Below are positions 8,611 through 15,724 of a stretch of DNA of 64,000 bases, one piece after another (positions within the stretch are counted from its first letter, which is position 1; every line of letters starts with the position of its first letter). The position numbers were made by a program, and so were the translations under genes. The stretch covers positions 886,501-950,500 of the forward strand of contig NZ_CP031842.1 of the NCBI RefSeq assembly GCF_003441615.1. Reading direction: 5' to 3'. The notes under the pieces were generated by a model, which was not told the origin of the DNA, did no database searches, and worked only from the letters and a program-made list of their open reading frames with translations. Source of the stretch: Dechloromonas sp. HYN0024 (GTDB taxonomy: Bacteria > Pseudomonadota > Gammaproteobacteria > Burkholderiales > Rhodocyclaceae).

Positions 8611-9891
8611 TCAGACCAGCATGTCGGCCCAGATATTCTTGGCCCAGCCCAGAGCGATCTTGCCTTCCGGTTCATTGCGTGCCACCGACACGCCGCCAGC
8701 GCCCTTGACCGGTTGCATGGTCTTGGTTGCAAGGTCGTACTGGTGAACCGATGAAACGTGGATGGCACTCTTGCTATCAACGAAGCTGTAGCAGGTGTTC
8801 ATGACCACCGGTTCCGGGTTGGCTTCCTGCCCGGCGAGCATGTTGAGGATGGCTGCCGTGGCGAGTTTGCCATGCTGGTTGGCCATGTGGCCGGACTTCG
8901 GCATGGTCGGTGCCGGGAAAACAGCGTCGCCAAGGATATGGATGCCCGGGGTGTTGGTAGATTCCATGGTCAGCCAGTTAACATCCACCCAGCGGTTGTT
9001 GATCAGCTTGATGCCGGATTTGGCCGCAATGTCGCCGGCCCGGTGCGGCGGAATGATGTTGAGCACATCGGCCTTGAACTTGTCGAACTCGAGGACGGCC
9101 GTGTTGGTGCCGGCTTCGACATCCTTCACTTCGCTGTTGTTGCGATAGTCAATGATGCCTTTGTAGAGATCGGCCCAGGCCTTCGTGAACAGGGCCTTCT
9201 TGGACATCACGTCCTCGTTGGCGTCGAGGATGACGACCTTTGACTTGGGCTTGTGCTTCTTGAAATAGTCGGCGACCAGACAGGCGCGCTCGTAGGGTCC
9301 GGGCGGGCAGCGGTAGGGGGCTTTGGGGATGGAAATGGCGTAGGTGCCGCCATCTTTCATCGACTCAAGTTGCTTGCGCAGGGCGACGGTCTGGGGGCCG
9401 GCCTTCCAGGCATGGAGAATCTTTGACTGGGCATCGCCATTGTTGAGGCCGGGGATCTGGTCGAACATGAAATCGACACCCGGTGACAGGACCAGGCGGT
9501 CGTAACTCATGGCGCCACCAGCCTTCAGGGAAATCGTCTTCTTCGCCGCATCGACGGCGATCACGTCATCCTGGACGACGCGCACGCCCCAGGTGCTCTT
9601 CAGGCCGTCATAGCTGATGGTGATGTCTTCCATGGTCTTCATGCCGCCGATGACCAGATTGGAGATCGGGCAGGAAATGAAGGTCGGATTGCGTTCGATC
9701 AGTGTTACCTGGACACCGCCTTCGCTCCACATGCGCAGGTATTTGGCGATGGTGGCACCACCGTAGCCACCGCCGACGACCACGACATGGCCGCCGGCCT
9801 TCTTGGCACCAGCGGCACAGCCGTACAGAGAAGCCATGGCGCCCGCCGCGGCACCGACTTTCAGGAAATCACGTCTTTTCATGAGCATCAT
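8611..9891 (-). CDS. fccB: Flavocytochrome c sulfide dehydrogenase, flavoprotein subunit (FccB/SoxF-like)
   Basis: FccB oxidises sulfide to sulfur with FAD and passes electrons to the cytochrome subunit. The 426-residue protein starts with a twin-arginine signal (KRRDFLKVGAAAG), then an FAD-binding VVGGGYGG (39-46), SCPISNL, the RCPPGPYERAC segment and a second nucleotide-fold motif PGIHILGDA. Cys195 and Cys367 are spaced as the redox-active disulfide of the family. A Cys at 25 (LYGC) is only weakly lipobox-like. The ATG at 9891 follows AAGGGGAG. The gene is 12 bp downstream of fccA. Confidence 0.9.
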   Translation of the reverse strand: MMLMKRRDFLKVGAAAGAMASLYGCAAGAKKAGGHVVVVGGGYGGATIAKYLRMWSEGGVQVTLIERNPTFISCPISNLVIGGMKTMEDITISYDGLKSTWGVRVVQDDVIAVDAAKKTISLKAGGAMSYDRLVLSPGVDFMFDQIPGLNNGDAQSKILHAWKAGPQTVALRKQLESMKDGGTYAISIPKAPYRCPPGPYERACLVADYFKKHKPKSKVVILDANEDVMSKKALFTKAWADLYKGIIDYRNNSEVKDVEAGTNTAVLEFDKFKADVLNIIPPHRAGDIAAKSGIKLINNRWVDVNWLTMESTNTPGIHILGDAVFPAPTMPKSGHMANQHGKLATAAILNMLAGQEANPEPVVMNTCYSFVDSKSAIHVSSVHQYDLATKTMQPVKGAGGVSVARNEPEGKIALGWAKNIWADMLV

Positions 9892-9903
9892 GCTGGTCTC
9901 CCC

Positions 9904-10209
9904 TTATTTTTGTGCGGCGAAATAGCCGGCGATCAGATCAAGCTGGGCTTCCGTGTAGCCCTTGGAAATCTGATGCATGATCGACGCGGGCTTGTCGCCG
10001 CTCTTGTAGTCGGCCAGTTTCTGCAGGATCTTGGCCTTGTCCATGCCGGCCAGGGCATCCATGCCGGAGCCCTTGACGGTGTTGCCGTTGGTGCCGTGGC
10101 AGTTGGCGCAGGTAGCGGCCAGATTGCGGGCCAGGTAGGGGTCGGCAGCCTGCGCGGTGCCAGCGGCAGCCAAAAGACACAAGGCTGCGAAGGGAGCAAA
10201 CAGTTTCAT
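9904..10209 (-). CDS. fccA: Monoheme cytochrome c subunit of flavocytochrome c sulfide dehydrogenase
   Basis: The 101-residue product has a signal peptide cut near TAQA-ADP and a single heme motif CANCH (about 34-38), with MHQISKGYTEAQLDLIAGYFAAQ at the C-terminus as in small class I cytochromes. FccA proteins can have one or two hemes; this is the one-heme type. It precedes fccB in the same unit, and the unit diverges from the ArsR-type regulator and sox operon. Confidence 0.85.
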   Translation of the reverse strand: MKLFAPFAALCLLAAAGTAQAADPYLARNLAATCANCHGTNGNTVKGSGMDALAGMDKAKILQKLADYKSGDKPASIMHQISKGYTEAQLDLIAGYFAAQK

Positions 10210-10340
10210 CGGGACATCTCCTCAAATGTTGTCGGTACGCCAACTCACCAAGATTGCTGTTGATTTGCCCGGATCAGCGTGGTGCCTAGGTTATAAGCCT
10301 TTGCGAAAAATTGCATGCTGCGCCGCACCAATATTAGGGG

Positions 10341-10369
10341 TTGACTATATAAACGACCAGTTATACATT
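10341..10369 (+). promoter_or_regulatory. Sigma-70-type promoter of the regulator-sox operon
   Basis: TTGACT (10341-10346) and TACATT (10364-10369) are separated by exactly 17 bp, and lie 26 bp upstream of the regulator start. The -35 matches the consensus at five of six positions. It is the best-looking promoter in the sulfur region. Confidence 0.6.
10348..10365. promoter_or_regulatory. Inverted repeat overlapping the promoter, candidate ArsR-family operator
   Basis: TATAA and TTATA flank an 8-bp spacer inside the promoter spacer and the first bases of the -10 element. ArsR-family repressors commonly bind such AT-rich inverted repeats over their own promoter, so autoregulation is likely. 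The assignment to this regulator is inference. Confidence 0.4.
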
Positions 10370-10394
10370 GGCTATTGATCGAAATTAAAAAACC

Positions 10395-10739
10395 ATGGAC
10401 GAGACACTACAGGTTTTCGAGCAGGTCGCGCATTACTTCGGATTGCTGGCCGATCCGACGCGTTTGCGCATTCTTTCCTGTCTGTGCGCTGAAGAGCGCC
10501 CGGTCCATGAGGTGGTGGAAAAAATTGGCCTGACGCAGGCCAACATCTCGCGCCATCTCAACATTCTTTACCGGGCCGGGGTTGTCGACCGGCGGCGCGA
10601 GGGCACCTCGGTCATGTACCGGGTCGTGGATCCAAATTTTGTCGACATCTGCCGCACGGTCAGCATCACGGTAGCCAGCCGTGACCTGGGTGACGAGTTG
10701 GGGGTGAAGACGGTGAATTGCAGTACTGACGTCAAATAA
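10395..10739 (+). CDS. ArsR/SmtB-family regulator of sulfur oxidation (SoxR/SqrR-like)
   Basis: The 114-residue protein is a winged helix-turn-helix with LADPTRLRILSCL (19-30), recognition helix GLTQANISRHLNIL (45-58) and wing RRREGTSVMYRV. Cysteines are at 29, 31, 86 and 109; thiol-based sulfide/polysulfide sensing by cysteine pairs is known for SqrR and related ArsR repressors, but which cysteines would pair here is not clear. The gene sits between fccAB (divergent) and soxCDYZAXB (same strand, 18 bp before soxC), so control of both is likely. Metal-binding motifs of classic ArsR are absent. Confidence 0.82.
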   Translation: MDETLQVFEQVAHYFGLLADPTRLRILSCLCAEERPVHEVVEKIGLTQANISRHLNILYRAGVVDRRREGTSVMYRVVDPNFVDICRTVSITVASRDLGDELGVKTVNCSTDVK

Positions 10740-10757
10740 TCAGAGGGGTTGATCCAT

Positions 10758-12104
10758 ATGGGTGACATCGTCAAACAACCGGGGCGTCTGCGGCCCGCAC
10801 CGGAAAACTTCCTGACGGAAGAGCAGGTTCAGGCCGTTGGTGCCGGACGCCGCGATTTTCTGCGCAAGAGCCTGTTTGCCGCAGGCGCTGCACTGGCCGT
10901 GCCGAAGATGGTACGGGCCAGCGAAGGCGACCCGAATATTCTTGAAAACCCTGCCTGGACGACCTCGCTCGGCCAGCCGGTGGCGACCAATCCGTACGGT
11001 CTGCCGTCCAAGTACGAGAGCCAATTGCTGCGCCGTGAGTCGCCGGGCCTGGCCCGCGTCGGCGGCGCCTCGGTATCATTCGCGCCGTTGCAGGGCCTGT
11101 TCGGCATCATCACGCCGTCCGGCCTGCATTTCGAGCGCCACCACCAGGGCTGGCACGATATTGATCCCTCCAAGCATCGCCTGATGGTCAATGGATCAGA
11201 CGATTCGCTGCTCAAGAAGGCCAAGGTCTATACCCTCGACGAACTGATGCGTCTGCCGTCGGTGTCACGCATCCACTTCATTGAGTGCGGGGCCAACACC
11301 GGCCTCGAATGGGGCAATGTGGCCGTGCCCACCGTGCAATACACGCACGGCATGCTGTCCTGTTCCGAATTTACTGGCGTGCCGCTCAAGGTGCTGCTCG
11401 AGGATTGCGGCGTCGATTACAAGAAGGCCCGTTACGTGCTGGCCGAGGGGGCTGACGGCTCCTCGATGACACGCACCATTCCGATGGAAATGGTCGAGTC
11501 GGGTGAAGTCTTTGTCGCCTACGGCCAGAACGGAGAAATGCTGCGTCCGGAAAACGGCTACCCACTGCGTCTCGTCGTGCCTGGCGTCCAGGGCGTTTCC
11601 TGGGTCAAGTGGCTGCGTCGCATCGAAGTCGGCGACAAGCCCTACGCCACCAAGGATGAGGCAGTGCACTACATCGACCTCCTGCCGAGCGGCTTGCATC
11701 GCCAGTACAGCTCGATTCAGGAAGCCAAGTCGGTCATCACCACGCCGTCCGGCGGCCAGACCTTGCTCGACAAGGGTTTCTACAACGTCTCCGGCCTCGC
11801 CTGGTCGGGGCGCGGCAAGATCAAGCAGGTCGATGTCTCCTTCGATGGTGGCATCAACTGGCAGACGGCACGTCTCGAAGGGCCGATCCAGAACAAGGCG
11901 CTGACCCGCTTCAACATCAACTGGGTGTGGGACGGCAGTCCGGCCATCCTCCAGTCGCGGGCCATCGACGAAACCGGCTTTGTCCAGCCGAGCTATGGCC
12001 AGTTGCGCGCCGTGCGGGGCACCAAGTCGATCTATCACAACAATGCCATCCAGTCGTGGAAAGTCATCGAAAGCGGGGAGGTCAGCAATGTTCAGGTTCT
12101 CTAA
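10758..12104 (+). CDS. soxC: Sulfite/sulfane dehydrogenase molybdenum subunit SoxC
   Basis: SoxC, with SoxD, oxidises the SoxY-bound sulfane sulfur in the periplasm. The 448-residue protein has a twin-arginine signal (GRRDFLRKSLFAAG, about 30-43) and a sulfite-oxidase molybdopterin fold with the molybdenum-ligating Cys177 in FIECGANTG, then the dimerisation domain with RFNINWVWDG. The ATG at 10758 follows AGAGGGG by 9 bases and is preferred to a TTG nine bases upstream. The end overlaps soxD by 17 bp. Confidence 0.95.
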   Translation: MGDIVKQPGRLRPAPENFLTEEQVQAVGAGRRDFLRKSLFAAGAALAVPKMVRASEGDPNILENPAWTTSLGQPVATNPYGLPSKYESQLLRRESPGLARVGGASVSFAPLQGLFGIITPSGLHFERHHQGWHDIDPSKHRLMVNGSDDSLLKKAKVYTLDELMRLPSVSRIHFIECGANTGLEWGNVAVPTVQYTHGMLSCSEFTGVPLKVLLEDCGVDYKKARYVLAEGADGSSMTRTIPMEMVESGEVFVAYGQNGEMLRPENGYPLRLVVPGVQGVSWVKWLRRIEVGDKPYATKDEAVHYIDLLPSGLHRQYSSIQEAKSVITTPSGGQTLLDKGFYNVSGLAWSGRGKIKQVDVSFDGGINWQTARLEGPIQNKALTRFNINWVWDGSPAILQSRAIDETGFVQPSYGQLRAVRGTKSIYHNNAIQSWKVIESGEVSNVQVL

Positions 12105-13134
12105 GACCATTCTCGTTCTGGCGCTTGCCTCTGCGGCCACAGCCGCCGTCGCCTTCGAGAACTATCAGGGTGTCGGCCGTCCGGCGACCACTGCCGAAGT
12201 GAAAGCCTGGGATATTGACGTCCGTCCCGACTTCAAGGGTCTGCCCAAGGGATCGGGCAGTGTCGACCGCGGTAATGAACTGTTTGAGGAAAAGTGCGCC
12301 TCGTGTCACGGCTCCTTCGGTGAGTCGAACGAGGTGTTCACCCCGCTGGCCGGCGGCACCACCAAGGACGACGTCAAGAACGGGCGCGTCAGGGGCCTGT
12401 CTTCCGGTGAGCTGCCACAGCGTACGACCTTCACCAAGGTGGCGACGATCTCGACGGTCTTTGACTACATCCAGCGCGCCATGCCGTGGACGGCGCCGAA
12501 GTCGCTCAAGCCGGATGATGTGTTTGCCATCCTCGCCTATCTGCTTAATCTGCAGGAAATCGTGCCGGCTGACTTCGTGCTGTCCGACAAGAATATTGCC
12601 GATGTGCAGAAGCTGCTGCCTAACCGTAACGGCATGACCACCGAGCACGGCATGTGGCCGGGTGCGCCGGCCAAGAAGGGTGGCATCGGCAACGGCGGCA
12701 AGCCGGATACGGCCAACAAGGCATGCATGAAGAACTGCAAGCCGGAAGTGCTGATCGGTTCGACCTTGCCCGAATACGCCCGCACCGCGCACGGTGAGCT
12801 GGCCGACCAGAATCGCAGTTTCGGCCCGGTGCGCGGTACGCGCACGCTCGGCCCGGAAGCCGCCAAAAAAGCGGCCGATGCCGGTACGCTGGAACTGGCG
12901 ACGAAGAGCGGCTGCATGGCCTGTCACGGCATGAAGAGCAAGATCGTTGGTCCCGGCTATAGCGAAGTGCTGGCCCGCTACAAGGATCAGACCGATGCCG
13001 AGTCGCGCCTGATTGCCAAGGTCAAGGCCGGTGGTCAGGGCGTCTGGGGCTCGATCCCGATGCCGCCAAATACGCACGTCAAGGACGAAGACCTGAAGAC
13101 ACTGGTTCAGTGGATTCTTAATGGTTCCAAGTAA
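12088..13134 (+). CDS. soxD: SoxD diheme cytochrome c subunit
   Basis: SoxD accepts electrons from SoxC. The 348-residue product has a signal peptide (1-22) and two heme motifs, CASCH (70-74) and CMACH (276-280), in separate cytochrome domains. An intermediate cysteine pair CMKNC (213-217) lacks the His and is not a heme site. The ATG at 12088 lies inside the soxC end and follows GGGGAGG. Presence of SoxCD implies full oxidation of thiosulfate to sulfate rather than sulfur-globule formation. Confidence 0.94.
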   Translation: MFRFSKTILVLALASAATAAVAFENYQGVGRPATTAEVKAWDIDVRPDFKGLPKGSGSVDRGNELFEEKCASCHGSFGESNEVFTPLAGGTTKDDVKNGRVRGLSSGELPQRTTFTKVATISTVFDYIQRAMPWTAPKSLKPDDVFAILAYLLNLQEIVPADFVLSDKNIADVQKLLPNRNGMTTEHGMWPGAPAKKGGIGNGGKPDTANKACMKNCKPEVLIGSTLPEYARTAHGELADQNRSFGPVRGTRTLGPEAAKKAADAGTLELATKSGCMACHGMKSKIVGPGYSEVLARYKDQTDAESRLIAKVKAGGQGVWGSIPMPPNTHVKDEDLKTLVQWILNGSK

Positions 13135-13159
13135 TCCCAATTTCTACAGAGGAGAAGTC

Positions 13160-13627
13160 ATGAACAATCAACGACGCACCGTACTGAAATCCGGCTCCGG
13201 GGCCGCCCTGCTGGGCGTGCTCGCTTCTGCCGGCATCATCACCCCGGGTATGGCCCTGGCTGACTGGAACAAGGCTGCCTTTGAGGCCAAGAGCATGGCA
13301 GACACGCTGAAGGCGCTCGGTATTGCCGGCTCGACCGACAGCAAGGATGTTCAGGTCACCGGTCCGGATATCGCCGAAAACGGCGCTGTCGTCCCGGTCG
13401 GCGTCGCTTCCAGCCTGCCCAATATCAGCATGGTTGCCATCCTGATCGAGAAAAATCCGAATGCGCTGGCCGCCTCCTTCGTGTTGCCGGAAGGCACCGA
13501 AGCCAACGTCCAGACGCGCGTCAAGATGGGTCAGACCTCCAACATCTACGCCATCGTCAAGTCGGATGGCAAGTTCTTCATGGCGACCAAGGAAATCAAG
13601 GTCACCCTGGGTGGCTGCGGCGGCTAA
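13160..13627 (+). CDS. soxY: Thiosulfate-binding carrier protein SoxY
   Basis: SoxY carries the substrate sulfur on the C-terminal cysteine. The 155-residue protein has a twin-arginine-type leader (NQRRTVLKSGSGAALLG) and ends in the diagnostic flexible arm GGCGG, with Cys153 as attachment site. AGGAG precedes the ATG by 8 bases. The gene is separated from its partner soxZ by an unusual 147-bp gap. Confidence 0.96.
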   Translation: MNNQRRTVLKSGSGAALLGVLASAGIITPGMALADWNKAAFEAKSMADTLKALGIAGSTDSKDVQVTGPDIAENGAVVPVGVASSLPNISMVAILIEKNPNALAASFVLPEGTEANVQTRVKMGQTSNIYAIVKSDGKFFMATKEIKVTLGGCGG

Positions 13628-13636
13628 AACGGGTTC

Positions 13637-13735
13637 GAAGCTACTGCGCTCGACATGACTTCGTTGCGCTTGCTCGCCGTGCAAATTGCACTGTCTCGCA
13701 AACGCGCCTTGTCCTGTCATCGCTTGCGACGCTTC
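13637..13735. repeat. Imperfect inverted repeat between soxY and soxZ
   Basis: The centre is a perfect palindrome GTGCAA-A-TTGCAC (13679-13691). Further out GCGCTTGC pairs with GCAAACGC at seven of eight positions, and GAAGC (13637) pairs with GCTTC (13731-13735). The whole gap can fold into a long interrupted hairpin. It may be a REP/MITE-like repeat or an RNA element that adjusts soxY to soxZ expression; neither is proven. Confidence 0.5.
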
Positions 13736-13774
13736 ATTCCCCGTTTGTATACATTGAATTAAGGAGAAAGAAAC

Positions 13775-14086
13775 ATGGGCAATCCAATGAAAATCCGCGC
13801 CGCCAACAAGGACGGCGTTACTGAAGTGAAGGTTCTGGTTAGCCACGAAATGGAAACCGGCCAGCGCAAGGATGCTGCTGGCGCCGTCGTGCCGGCCTGG
13901 TTTATTACCGAACTGGTCGCCAAGCACAACGACAAGGTGGTTCTGACCAGCGATTTCGGGACTTCGATCTCGAAGAACCCCTACCTCGCTTTCAAGTTTA
14001 AGGGTGGTGCGAAGGGTGACAAGATCACCGTCAGCTGGAAGGACAACAAGGGCGATACCCGTACCGACGAAGCAGCCATCAACTGA
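13775..14086 (+). CDS. soxZ: Sulfur oxidation protein SoxZ
   Basis: SoxZ forms the heterodimer with SoxY that circulates between Sox enzymes. The 103-residue product has no signal peptide, as usual for a partner exported with SoxY, and shows the family segments MKIRA, VKVLVSHEMETGQRKD, FGTSISKNPYLAFKFKG and KITVSWKDNKGD. AAGGAG lies 8 bases before the ATG. Confidence 0.96.
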   Translation: MGNPMKIRAANKDGVTEVKVLVSHEMETGQRKDAAGAVVPAWFITELVAKHNDKVVLTSDFGTSISKNPYLAFKFKGGAKGDKITVSWKDNKGDTRTDEAAIN

Positions 14087-14165
14087 TCGTCGACAGCATT
14101 CAAGACGGCAGTCAGGCGGCGCAGAACGCCGCTGCCGTCGTCTTTACCCCGTGGAGGAGTAATCA

Positions 14166-14978
14166 ATGATCCAACGTTTGACTAAAACGCTGGTTGGCGC
14201 GGTCTTTATCGCGGCATTCGCCGGCCCCGTCCTGGCTCAGGACAGCAAGGTCGCCGACGAACTGGCCAAGTACCGCGAGGCTCTGGCTGACGGCAATCCG
14301 GCCGACCTGTTCGAAGTAAAGGGTGAAGGCCTGTGGACGGAAAAGCGCGGTCCGAAGAATGCCTCGCTTGAACAGTGCGACATGGGCCTCGGCCCCGGCA
14401 AGCTGGATGGCGCCTATGCCCAGTTGCCAAAGTATTTCAAGGACACCAACAAGGTGATGGACGCCGAGTCCCGCCTTATTCATTGCATGATTACCCTGCA
14501 GGGTTTCAAGGCAAGTGACTTGAAAAACTGGTATTCGACCCCCGGTAATGATTCCGATATCGAGGCGCTGATCACCTATATTGGTGGCAAATCGAACGGC
14601 AAGCCGATCAACGTGCCGGCGACGCATCCGGCCGAGGCAAAAATGGCCAAGATGGGCGAATACATTTTCTATCGTCGGGCTGGTCCGCAGGATTTCTCCT
14701 GCTCGATCTGTCATGGCCAGGACGGCAAGCGGATTCGCCTGCAGGAACTCGGCAACCTGACGACCAAGGAAGGTGCCGGCGTGGCCATGAAGACCTGGCC
14801 GTCCTATCGGGTTTCGCAAGGTACGGTGTGGACCATGCAGCGTCGTCTGATCGACTGCATGCGCCAGGCCCGCTGGCCTGAGCCGAACTATCTGGCCGAT
14901 TCGGTGATCGCGCTGGAAACCTACCTGCAAAAGAATGCGACCGGCACCGTCATGGAAACGCCGGGCATCAAACGCTGA
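14166..14978 (+). CDS. soxA: Cytochrome c SoxA, monoheme type
   Basis: SoxA with SoxX joins thiosulfate to the SoxY cysteine. The 270-residue protein has a signal peptide (1-24), one heme motif CSICH (179-183) and the active-site Cys231 in LIDCMRQARWP that becomes a persulfide ligand. Where diheme SoxA proteins have a first heme, this one has only Cys71 and Cys107, which in the monoheme type form a disulfide. A strong GGAGGAG precedes the start. It comes before soxX, unlike the XA order of many operons. Confidence 0.94.
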   Translation: MIQRLTKTLVGAVFIAAFAGPVLAQDSKVADELAKYREALADGNPADLFEVKGEGLWTEKRGPKNASLEQCDMGLGPGKLDGAYAQLPKYFKDTNKVMDAESRLIHCMITLQGFKASDLKNWYSTPGNDSDIEALITYIGGKSNGKPINVPATHPAEAKMAKMGEYIFYRRAGPQDFSCSICHGQDGKRIRLQELGNLTTKEGAGVAMKTWPSYRVSQGTVWTMQRRLIDCMRQARWPEPNYLADSVIALETYLQKNATGTVMETPGIKR

Positions 14979-14992
14979 ACAAGGGGACGACC

Positions 14993-15640
14993 ATGAATTT
15001 CAAATTTGCCCTCTTTTTCGGGGTGACCATCGCCATCGCTGCCCCGGCTTTTGCCGAGAAAGCCGTAGAAGCACCGGGCGGCAAGTTCGCCAAGGAAGCC
15101 GAGCAGATGTTCCTGTCGTCTTTCCGCGCCGATAATCCGAGCTACTGGATGAAGCGCCTGGAGCAGGACGAGACGATGAAGATGTGCGCCCAGTTCCGCG
15201 ATAATCCGCCGCGTAAACTCGGCGAAAAGTTCGAAAAGCTGAACGCTGCAACCATCCGCTATCCGGTGGATGGCAAGCTGATCGGTGACTGGAAGGAAGG
15301 CGAAAAGCTTGCCGCAGTCGGCACTGGTGGCCACATCGGATTTATCCAGCCGGATCCGGCCGGGCGTGTGCGCGGTGGCAACTGCTATGCCTGTCACCAG
15401 TTGGCCAAGAAGGAACTGGCTTACGGCACGATCGGCCCGAGCCTGCAGAATTTCGGCAAGATCCGCGGCAATTCCGATGACATCATCAAGTACGCCTACG
15501 ACAAGATCTACAACTCCAATGCCTTTACGGCCTGTACCAACATGCCGCGTTTTGGCCTGCACAGCTGGCTGACGCCGGAGCAGATCACCCATATCGTGGC
15601 CTTCCTGATCGATCCGGCATCGCCGGTCAACAAGGACTAG
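14993..15640 (+). CDS. soxX: Cytochrome c SoxX
   Basis: SoxX is the electron-accepting subunit of the SoxAX complex. The 215-residue protein has a signal peptide (1-21), an extended N-terminal region of about 90 residues, one heme motif CYACH (131-135) and a likely Met ligand in TNMPRFG (about 185). This long form goes together with monoheme SoxA. AGGGGA precedes the start; the gap after soxA is 14 bp. Confidence 0.93.
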   Translation: MNFKFALFFGVTIAIAAPAFAEKAVEAPGGKFAKEAEQMFLSSFRADNPSYWMKRLEQDETMKMCAQFRDNPPRKLGEKFEKLNAATIRYPVDGKLIGDWKEGEKLAAVGTGGHIGFIQPDPAGRVRGGNCYACHQLAKKELAYGTIGPSLQNFGKIRGNSDDIIKYAYDKIYNSNAFTACTNMPRFGLHSWLTPEQITHIVAFLIDPASPVNKD

Positions 15641-15650
15641 TCCATAGTCC

Positions 15651-15698
15651 CTGGTCGTTGGCAGTTTCTTGCTAGCGACCAGCAGCTAGCGACTAATA
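15651..15698. repeat. Hairpin and TAGCGAC repeats between soxX and soxB
   Basis: CTGGTCG (15651-15657) pairs with CGACCAG (15676-15682), and TAGCGAC occurs twice (15673-15679 and 15687-15693). There is no T run, so it is not an ordinary terminator. It may reduce soxB expression relative to upstream genes or be a dispersed repeat of this genome. Confidence 0.4.
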
Positions 15699-15724
15699 AG
15701 TTGAATTTCATTCAAGGAATAAAC

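Noticed and set aside
13628..13650. GGGTTCGAA as part of a tRNA T-arm after soxY
   Set aside because: No acceptor, D or anticodon arm can be folded around it.
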